From contig JAOUPJ010000005.1 in the NCBI GenBank assembly GCA_029879945.1, positions 1 to 28,755 on the forward strand: a DNA stretch of 28,755 nt. Direction: 5' to 3'. Every line of letters starts with the position of its first letter. The stretch's first letter is position 1. A program made the position numbers and the translations under genes. A model generated the notes under the pieces. That model searched no databases, was not told the origin of the DNA, and was given only the letters and a program-made list of their open reading frames with translations. This DNA is from Gammaproteobacteria bacterium (GTDB lineage Bacteria; Pseudomonadota; Gammaproteobacteria; S012-40). Positions 23,186 to 28,755 of this stretch are shown one piece after another.

Positions 23186-25018
23186 CTAGAGCTTTCTTTC
23201 CTGTAGCCAGCGCTCCAGAATCAGGATAATCCAGATGAATTCACCAAAGAACGACGCATGTTGATGCTTGTGTTGTTCATTGAGTTTTTTGAGATAAGAA
23301 GCCGTCATAATATCTCGTTTGGCGAAATCTGAAAGACTGTCATTGGCGATTTCCTTGAGCCCTGGATCAGTCTGCAACCACACACCAAAAGGTAGACCAA
23401 ACCCATGCTTGGGTTTGTTCAGTGTTTTTTCGGAGAGAAAGCCAGTCATCGCCTTTTTATAGAAGTACCGTAACTGTGAGCCCTTGAGTTTTTCCTGTGC
23501 CGGGATCTGACAAGACAGCGCCAGAATTTTTTCGTCGAGCAAAGGGTAGTGGACTGATATATCAGCCGCTTCACACATCACGCCCACCTTGCGCAGGTCA
23601 TTGTCGGTAAGGGTAAACTTCCAATCCAGGACCAGAAGCTTATCGATAAAGTTCTCGGCCTCACAGCTGTCGTACACGGCCTTCATTTCATTCAAGGGTT
23701 CATTAAAATCGATATTCGAACGGAATGCGGCGCTGAGAATTTCCTCGGGAGGTGTGATATTAAAGAAGTTGTAGGCCAGCATACGCTCTGGCAGGGGGAT
23801 GACGGCCTGCTCGATATAGCGCTTCATTTTGTGTATGGGTTTGAAGCTTACGCCAGAGAGTGCACCCAGAAACAGGGGTTGGAGTAGACCCCATCTAAAA
23901 ATGCCCGGAATAGAATAATACTTCTCGAAAACTTTCTGCTTGGCATAGCGCTCATTTCCTGCGAAGAGTTCGTCCCCCCCATCTCCGGCAAGCAGGGCAT
24001 CGTAGCCGCTTCTTTTGGCAAACAAGGCGCATTGATAGGTGGGCACGGCAGAGGAGTTGCCAAAGGGTTCATCAAAGTGTTGAGTCACTAATGGTACGGT
24101 ATCGAAAACATCTTTGGGGGTCACACAGTATTCATTAAGATGCAGTCCAAAGTGCTGAGCGGAGGCCCTGGCATAATCCAGTTCGTCATAGCCTTCTTCA
24201 CTGAAACCGATGGAGAACGCATTGGCGGTGCCTGAAAACTGTTGCGCAAAAATTCCGGATACGGTGGAGCTATCTAAACCGCCACTGAGAAAAGAGCCGG
24301 TTTTTTCGGACTCTATTCCGCTATCGACGGCGCGGCGTAACTCTCGAAACAGTTCATCTCGTGCCTCTGGAAAATGATACCTGTCTTGCTGAAACGAAGG
24401 TTTCCAGTAGACCTTTTTATCTATCCCCTGCGGTGACACGCGAAGCAGGCTCGCTGCTCCCAGTTTGTGCGCGTGCTGGTATATCGTTCTAGGCCCCGGA
24501 ATGATATGGAAATACAAATAGTGATAGATGGACTGATCGCTCAGTGTGGCATCAAATTGTTTACACTTTCTGATGAGATCCAGATTGTTGGAAAAAAAGA
24601 TCGTATTTCCATTCGTTGCATAGCGGAGTGGCCGTGTTCCCAATCTATCGGTAGCCAGCAATGCCGTTTGCATTTTGATATCGAAAACGACAATGGAAAA
24701 ATTTCCGTGTAGCTGATCCAGCAGTGCTGCCTGATATTTTTTATAGCCTGCAGCAAGCGCCTCGGCCGGGCTCGCACTCTTTGAAAGTGCATTCAATTCC
24801 TCATTCGACCACAAGGGTGATCCGCTCACATAATAGATCTGCCCATCTTGCTGCAGAATAGAAGTATTCAGATTGCTACCGAAACTCAAGAAGGCGGATT
24901 GGGCATCGCAGGTCTGTACATGAGCTGAGGTGGACGAAATTTTTTCGCCCTCTTTGGCGAGCAGGTTGAAGTCGTCCTGCGAGCGGGGATTGTTAATCCA
25001 AGCGACAAATTGGGTCAT
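23186..25018 (-). CDS. Asparagine synthase-like protein with degenerate glutaminase domain
   Basis: A 610-residue homologue of asparagine synthase. The N-terminal domain keeps the fold pattern (HGNFSIVVFDIK, LLATDRLGTRPLRYA), but the start reads MTQFVAW, with Thr in place of the catalytic Cys2, and the glutamine-binding NGEIYN and SDTE motifs are absent. The C-terminal ATP-pyrophosphatase domain is intact: SGGLDSS (about 244-250), GDGGDELFAGNERY and KPKHGFGLPFGVWL. By analogy with beta-lactam synthetase and lasso-peptide cyclases, which also lack the Cys, it could adenylate a carboxylate and use free ammonia or a substrate amine, forming an amide. The analogy is inference. No upstream in-frame MCG start is present. 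It faces the kelch gene tail to tail, 24 bases apart. Confidence 0.88.
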   Translation of the reverse strand: MTQFVAWINNPRSQDDFNLLAKEGEKISSTSAHVQTCDAQSAFLSFGSNLNTSILQQDGQIYYVSGSPLWSNEELNALSKSASPAEALAAGYKKYQAALLDQLHGNFSIVVFDIKMQTALLATDRLGTRPLRYATNGNTIFFSNNLDLIRKCKQFDATLSDQSIYHYLYFHIIPGPRTIYQHAHKLGAASLLRVSPQGIDKKVYWKPSFQQDRYHFPEARDELFRELRRAVDSGIESEKTGSFLSGGLDSSTVSGIFAQQFSGTANAFSIGFSEEGYDELDYARASAQHFGLHLNEYCVTPKDVFDTVPLVTQHFDEPFGNSSAVPTYQCALFAKRSGYDALLAGDGGDELFAGNERYAKQKVFEKYYSIPGIFRWGLLQPLFLGALSGVSFKPIHKMKRYIEQAVIPLPERMLAYNFFNITPPEEILSAAFRSNIDFNEPLNEMKAVYDSCEAENFIDKLLVLDWKFTLTDNDLRKVGVMCEAADISVHYPLLDEKILALSCQIPAQEKLKGSQLRYFYKKAMTGFLSEKTLNKPKHGFGLPFGVWLQTDPGLKEIANDSLSDFAKRDIMTASYLKKLNEQHKHQHASFFGEFIWIILILERWLQERKL

Positions 25019-25277
25019 GTATTTTTTTCCGTTTTGGTACCAGCTCTCCAGGTCTACGCTTATATCGTGTTATGGGTTGTGACCCTAAAGAGTAAGGTTT
25101 ATATTATACTTAAAATCAGATAGTTATGGAATGTCGACCGAGTGTATTCAGGCTCTGCCACAGTATACGTCGGAGACGTAATTTTGCAAGAGTTAAGCAG
25201 GGAAAGACGACATCTGCGTGACATTCGTTTCCGAAAAACTGGACTGAGTCTGGAAGCGGATGGCTAAGGCGTTTTGC
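25019..25277. other. Intergenic region upstream of the asparagine synthase-like gene
   Basis: No gene seen. On the - strand a perfect TATAAT occupies 25108-25103, about 85 bases before the start codon, but no good -35 box is at 17 bases. A 15-base inverted repeat TACGTC-GGA-GACGTA lies at 25166-25180 and a short GGGT/ACCC hairpin at about 25075-25086. The region may hold a regulated promoter for the - strand gene. Confidence 0.4.
25103..25108 (-). promoter_or_regulatory. Candidate -10 box for the asparagine synthase-like gene
   Basis: TATAAT on the - strand, in AT-rich sequence, gives a predicted 5' leader of about 75-80 bases. The sequence 17 bases upstream (TTCCAT) matches the -35 consensus poorly, so an activator would probably be needed. 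Confidence 0.35.
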
Positions 25278-26687
25278 TTAGCGAGACGCCGGTGGGGGCG
25301 CTGGGCAAGAGCGCAGGATCAATGGATGGAGACGGCCCACCACCTTGGCAGAATCCTGAAGCTGCCAACCGGGATTGCTTCCTTCACCGGCATAGGCACC
25401 TCGGTATTCGCGGGTCCCTTTTGGGACACCGTTAAAATCCAGATCAAAGTCCACATGCGTGGTGAAGGCGCTGAGGTCCAGCGCAGGGCCTTTGAGCTTA
25501 CCGGGCAGGGGATAGAAATTCATATCACCCAGAACGGTATTGGGCTTGGTGACATAGTTCACTGCGTTGGCCACTGTGTCGACGATGTTGTCGGAGGCCT
25601 GTGCGACACGTTCAATCGCTCCGATACCGCCATTGGAGAACACGACATTGCCGATCAGTTTTGAATCCAGACTGGGTGCGACACCAAAGCGTATGCCACT
25701 GCTGCCGCCGAAAACCGTGTTGTTATACACATAGGCGAGCTTGAGCGGCTTATTGTGACTGGTCAAGTACATCCCGATAGTAGAAGAACCGGGTTGTACC
25801 AGGACATTATCGTGAAAGACTACCCGACCAGAGGCCTGTATGAGGGACTCTCTGGGATTGTTGTACAAAAAATTTCCGTAAATCTCGTAGATGTCATTGG
25901 AGCCATTGCCTGTATCCGGGAATCCATCCACTAACAGGTTGGGTCTGTTTCCATCTGGGCTGGGCCGGTCATCTTTTATAAACACATTATTGCGAATAAT
26001 GGTTTTGCGGTCCTCAGTGGGGATACCGTCGACAAGCGGGCGCTCATTCTGATGCTTGATTTCCATACAGTAACCAACGGGGTTAACTATATAATTTCCT
26101 TCAATAATTCCTCCGATGAAGGGGGAGCTGCCGGTGGAGTTTCCGAGATAAATCCCGGTTCCGGCTCCGATAATTCGGTTATTGCGTATGACCCAGTCCC
26201 AGGCGGGGGATTTGGTGCTAATGCCCACGAGTTGCTGGTGTGCGCCCAGGTTAATCAGGGTATTGTTTTCGATCACGATATGGTGCGAGATGCCGTCTTT
26301 TGCATTGACCCCGTCCACAAACAGGCCTTTGCCATCGATGGTGAGATTTTTAACCTTGATGTATTCAGAGCGTCTAAGCTGAACCGTGTTGCAGCAGGAT
26401 CTGCCTTCTATTATCGCAGGGGCACCCACGACCGGGCCTTGTATTGTGATCCAGGCGTCGGGGGTTCCAATACGATCTGATATATTGAAACCGTCTACAT
26501 AGGAACCGGCGCTTAGTTCTAGAACGTCACCCGCCTGCAGATTCGCCAGTTTACCCAGATAGTCTGTAGGATTTGCGCTGATTGTCGCGCTTTGCGCATG
26601 GGCGGAAAACAGGGCCGCACTGATTGCAATCACTGCACTGAAACCAGGATTGGAGAATTTCATGGGGAATTGTCGTCTATTTGTCAT
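25278..26687 (-). CDS. Secreted right-handed parallel beta-helix repeat protein
   Basis: A 469-residue predicted exported protein. A signal peptide is visible from the internal Met at residue 9 (MKFSNPGFSAVIAISAALF, then SAHAQSA), so the ATG at 26663 is an equally good start. The body has the asparagine-ladder repeats of a pectate-lyase-like beta-helix: KVKNLTIDGKG, HHIVIENNTLINLG, WVIRNNRIIGAGTGIYLGN, GIIEGNYIVNP, TIIRNNVFIKDD, YVYNNTVFGG, KLIGNVVFSNGG. Such folds occur in polysaccharide lyases, epimerases and tailspikes, so acting on the EPS is plausible, but no catalytic residues are identifiable. The family-typical ending RGAYAGEGSNPGWQL is followed by an odd 26-residue tail ending CPAPPPASR. 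No PEP-CTERM. It is on the same strand as the asparagine synthase-like gene, 259 bases upstream. Confidence 0.83.
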   Translation of the reverse strand: MTNRRQFPMKFSNPGFSAVIAISAALFSAHAQSATISANPTDYLGKLANLQAGDVLELSAGSYVDGFNISDRIGTPDAWITIQGPVVGAPAIIEGRSCCNTVQLRRSEYIKVKNLTIDGKGLFVDGVNAKDGISHHIVIENNTLINLGAHQQLVGISTKSPAWDWVIRNNRIIGAGTGIYLGNSTGSSPFIGGIIEGNYIVNPVGYCMEIKHQNERPLVDGIPTEDRKTIIRNNVFIKDDRPSPDGNRPNLLVDGFPDTGNGSNDIYEIYGNFLYNNPRESLIQASGRVVFHDNVLVQPGSSTIGMYLTSHNKPLKLAYVYNNTVFGGSSGIRFGVAPSLDSKLIGNVVFSNGGIGAIERVAQASDNIVDTVANAVNYVTKPNTVLGDMNFYPLPGKLKGPALDLSAFTTHVDFDLDFNGVPKGTREYRGAYAGEGSNPGWQLQDSAKVVGRLHPLILRSCPAPPPASR

Positions 26688-26717
26688 CGCTGTGTGATTC
26701 TCTGTAGATTAACACTA

Positions 26718-26726
26718 ATCATAGCA
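26718..26726 (-). promoter_or_regulatory. Candidate extended -10 promoter for the beta-helix gene
   Basis: On the - strand the sequence TGCTATGAT fits an extended -10 element (TGN plus TATGAT, 5/6). It would place the transcript start about 24 bases before the ATG at 26687. No -35 box is evident, which is common for extended -10 promoters. Confidence 0.35.
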
Positions 26727-27215
26727 TTCGCCCTAGTACTCATATCGAGCGGTCTGTTTGGGTTTTTCGTGAATTGCATCATGTATTCCAAATGAGTGAG
26801 TTTTCAGAATGATTGTGTAATTCAATTTTTGTCACGCCTCTTTGAATGTGCTGGTACTGGATTGGCCCCTACGTGAAAAAGACAATAGTTAGTTGAGTAG
26901 AGAAAAGAGGGCCTAAAATACACGGGTTTGCATTGTTTAGGGATGTGGAAAATGGAATTTGTTCGGTTCAACCTTTAGGAGAGAAATTAAATCAAGTCTA
27001 AAGTATTCCAAATGTGCAACGCCGGTTTCTGCTCTAGTGAGCGCGGACGAGTGTAGTGTTTTTTTTCCCGGTGGACTGGGAGCGTGTTTAGATAGTCATA
27101 AACTGTCGTTAAAACCAGTCAATATGAAAATGTTTTGGTGGGGAGCAGAGGAAAAAGACAAGCCTTATCAAACTCCAAAAGGTTTGGCGTGGTCTATGCT
27201 CACAATACAGTGCTT

Positions 27216-27275
27216 GCCGAATGGTGATGAGGGTGCGGGTGCTAACCCCGGCTGGCGAATTCTGGTAGAATTCGC
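27216..27275 (+). pseudogene. Possible remnant of a beta-helix gene 3' end
   Basis: In the + frame these bases read NGDEGAGANPGWRILVEF, matching the GEGSNPGWQL ending of the neighbouring beta-helix protein over G-x-G-[AS]-N-P-G-W-x-[LI]. The DNA is similar over the same stretch (AATCCCGGTTGGCAG against AACCCCGGCTGGCGA). Upstream sequence shows no helix repeats, so at most a short decayed piece is left; chance similarity is not excluded. Confidence 0.25.
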
Positions 27276-27495
27276 AACGACCCGGACTCAAATTCGCTGT
27301 TTTAACAGTGGGAAAATAGTTGACTGATTTGTGGAAATTTTCATGGTCTTTTGACACATGATTGAGGATCAGGCCAATGCTGCAGGGCGGATGGATCGCT
27401 CTTTCCACATAAAAATAATTACTAGCAGATATTAGGTCAGGGTCGGTGGGGTTATCCAGTATTGATCAGGCCCAGCAATTTAGCCGAGGAAATGA

Positions 27496-27520
27496 AGAGC
27501 TCGCGTGATATGCGAGCTTT
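27496..27520 (+). terminator. Strong hairpin in the leader of the TolB-like gene
   Basis: AGAGCTCGCGT and ATGCGAGCTTT pair over 11 positions (two of them G-T) around a 3-base loop, with a perfect 7-base GC-rich core AGCTCGC/GCGAGCT. It is followed by a short AT run (TTTATC). It may end a transcript coming from upstream or act as an attenuator 130 bases before the next ATG. Confidence 0.4.
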
Positions 27521-27652
27521 ATCACAAGAGGTTTGTACGAGTCTTCTCAAATATTTGGAAACCGTCTGCCGATACAATTCTTGAGTCGGTGTCAGATTCA
27601 TACCTGGCAAGACATGAAAAATTGGCAGAAATTATAGAGAGTTAGGTGAAGT

Positions 27653-28755
27653 ATGCGCAAATCCAGACACATTTTATCCGCCCTGGTTTCAGTGCTTATC
27701 AGTTTGTTTGTGTTTCCTGGTTCGGCGAGTGCCGCAAAGAATGCGCAATACTCTACCATCGACTACGACGTAGTTTACGTACGTTGCCCCCGAGCCGCCG
27801 AACCCGTCAATTGGAAAGGCATTAGTCTTTTGAACTGGAATGGGGTCAATGATATGTGGTTGTCGGCCTCTAATAACATCTATCATCAACCTGGGTGTGA
27901 CTTGGTTCTGCATCATTCTGATCCCGCATATGGCGGGGGATTGCCTGCGGGAGATCGTGGACGCGAAGAAGTACTGGTAGAGTGCGATGAAAGTAATTCT
28001 GCAGCCCCCATTTGTTCTATTGCTGATCCCAATGTCTCTTTCGACGGCAATACGATCGTCTATACAAAATTTACCGACACACGCAATTTTATCAGTGACG
28101 TGGGCATTACTGGTGATGGTGGCTGGGGCCAGGAAGCCAATCATTCGCAATCTTATGTAGAGCTATATCCTAACGGTGACGGTCCCGGTTACGGCAAACG
28201 ATTTAGCAGTATTTTGCGTGCTTACGATGCCCCTGCACTGGTATTCAAGTACGACCTGACTACAAAGTTGGAGACTCAAATCTCTCCCAATGATCAGAAA
28301 TTTGCTGGACACGCAATTCCAGGAAAAAGTGCAGACTGGAGTAGCAATATTCCGGTGATGGATACCGGTCCATTCTTTATGCCCGATGGGCGCATAGGTT
28401 TTACCAGTAATCGTGAAAACGGTTTCTATCGCTTCCAGTTATTTGCCATGGATCAAAATGGAAAAAATATGGAAGTGTTGGGCCATCGGGCCATGAATCA
28501 ACAGCTACATCCCAATGTGTTGAAGGACGGCCGTATCGCCTATACCAGTTTTGATGCCATGCAACAAAAAGTGGCCAACAATAATTACTCTCTCTTTACA
28601 GTAAATCCGGATGGCAGTTTTCCATTTATCCTGGCAGGAAAACATGATGCCACCAAACTCACCTATCACTACACCACACAGCTTTCTGATGGAGATGTGG
28701 TGACTACGCTCTACTACAACCACAATAATGGGGGTATGGGCACACTGCTACGTTT
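27653..28755 (+). CDS. Secreted TolB/PD40-like beta-propeller protein, 5' part
   Basis: The frame is open from ATG 27653 to the end of the window (367 codons), so the C-terminus is missing. AGGTGA at 27644-27649 is a good ribosome-binding site. A signal peptide is clear: basic MRKSRH, hydrophobic ILSALVSVLISLFVF, and PGSASA with cleavage before AK. Later units have the PD40 pattern: ADPNVSFDGNTIVYTKFTDT, MPDGRIGFTSNRENGF with QLFAMDQNG, HPNVLKDGRIAYTSFD and SLFTVNPDGSFPFIL. Four cysteines in the first part (RCPR, PGCDL, VECDE, PICSI) suggest disulfides. The opening YDVVYVRCPRA is reminiscent of PD40 proteins related to hydrazine-synthase alpha subunits, a weak comparison. It is probably periplasmic or surface exposed; function unknown. 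Confidence 0.8.
   Translation, partial: MRKSRHILSALVSVLISLFVFPGSASAAKNAQYSTIDYDVVYVRCPRAAEPVNWKGISLLNWNGVNDMWLSASNNIYHQPGCDLVLHHSDPAYGGGLPAGDRGREEVLVECDESNSAAPICSIADPNVSFDGNTIVYTKFTDTRNFISDVGITGDGGWGQEANHSQSYVELYPNGDGPGYGKRFSSILRAYDAPALVFKYDLTTKLETQISPNDQKFAGHAIPGKSADWSSNIPVMDTGPFFMPDGRIGFTSNRENGFYRFQLFAMDQNGKNMEVLGHRAMNQQLHPNVLKDGRIAYTSFDAMQQKVANNNYSLFTVNPDGSFPFILAGKHDATKLTYHYTTQLSDGDVVTTLYYNHNNGGMGTLLR

Larger units (their letters stand above)
26688..27652. other. Long divergent intergenic region, possible gene remnant and structured leader
   Basis: 965 bases separate the divergent beta-helix and TolB-like genes. The open frame 26959-27327 is not convincing as a gene, though part of it resembles the end of a beta-helix protein. 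Other content: an extended -10 (26718-26726), GCGAATTC/GAATTCGC arms around a 5-base loop (27255-27275), GATCAGGCC twice (27367-27375 and 27464-27472), and two hairpins near the TolB-like gene (27496-27520 and 27565-27596). Confidence 0.5.

Noticed and set aside
27255..27275. Perfect inverted repeat as a rho-independent terminator
   Set aside because: No T run follows on either strand; it is noted only as a repeat.
26959..27327. 122-codon open frame on the + strand
   Set aside because: No plausible ribosome-binding site or fold; only the short NPGW stretch resembles a known protein end, so it is listed as a possible remnant and not as a gene.
27430..27480. Cyclic-di-GMP (GEMM-type) riboswitch
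   Set aside because: A GGGGTTATC stretch was suggestive, but the conserved core and paired stems could not be found.
27689..28150. 153-codon open frame on the - strand at the right end
   Set aside because: It is antisense to the TolB-like gene, which has a signal peptide, ribosome-binding site and PD40 repeats.
1..28755. PEP-CTERM sorting signals, CRISPR arrays, insertion sequences and rRNA genes
   Set aside because: Checked protein C-termini and repeats by eye; no Pro-Glu-Pro plus hydrophobic plus basic tail, no regularly spaced repeats, no transposase and no rRNA-like sequence were seen.

Overview
The window reads as part of a chromosomal exopolysaccharide (EPS) locus of the exosortase A (XrtA)/PEP-CTERM type from a Gram-negative bacterium, most likely a gamma- or beta-proteobacterium. 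The evidence is a run of family-specific XrtA-associated genes in close order on the + strand, outer-membrane and secreted proteins with ordinary Gram-negative signals, and moderate GC. I cannot name the species. Non-ATG starts (TTG, GTG) are unusually frequent.

Region 1 (1-14825, + strand) is the EPS core. In order: the 3' end of an outer-membrane beta-barrel gene, UDP-GlcNAc 2-epimerase (wecB), an XrtA-type polysaccharide deacetylase, a FemAB-like aminoacyl/acyl transferase, a glycosyltransferase, exosortase A fused to its EpsI domain, a second glycosyltransferase that overlaps it, a complete glutamine-dependent asparagine synthase-like amidotransferase, two more GT4 glycosyltransferases, a PaaK-like adenylate-forming ligase and a WaaL/Wzy-like O-glycosylation ligase. 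A hairpin and a sigma70-like promoter between 7600 and 7735 suggest the run is at least two transcription units. The initiating sugar transferase, export and chain-length genes expected upstream in this kind of locus are not in the window.

Region 2 (14839-21057) is an accessory sugar-modification and export block with mixed strands: a second deacetylase (-) that converges on the core, a divergent DegT-family aminotransferase plus CelD/BioF2-like acyltransferase pair (+), then on the - strand a Wzx/MOP flippase preceded by a cytoplasmic beta-propeller protein of unrecognised family with an evenly spaced set of histidines.

Region 3 (21058-28755) is gene-poor with long intergenic regions (about 920 and 965 bases) and carries three predicted exported proteins (a kelch-like beta-propeller, a right-handed beta-helix protein and a TolB/PD40-like beta-propeller that runs off the end) around a second asparagine synthase homologue. 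That homologue has lost the N-terminal cysteine nucleophile and the glutamine-binding motifs while keeping the ATP-pyrophosphatase site. No protein in the window ends in a recognisable PEP-CTERM sorting signal, so the XrtA substrates lie elsewhere.

A coherent reading, which is inference, is that region 1 makes and ligates a repeat unit containing amino sugars, region 2 adds or alters amino/acyl-sugar decoration and flips it, and region 3 supplies extracellular binding or modifying proteins plus an atypical amide-forming enzyme. The most unusual items are the glutaminase-dead asparagine synthase homologue beside an intact one, the histidine-bearing propeller paired with a flippase, and a near-consensus promoter placed so that the second deacetylase would have a leaderless mRNA.
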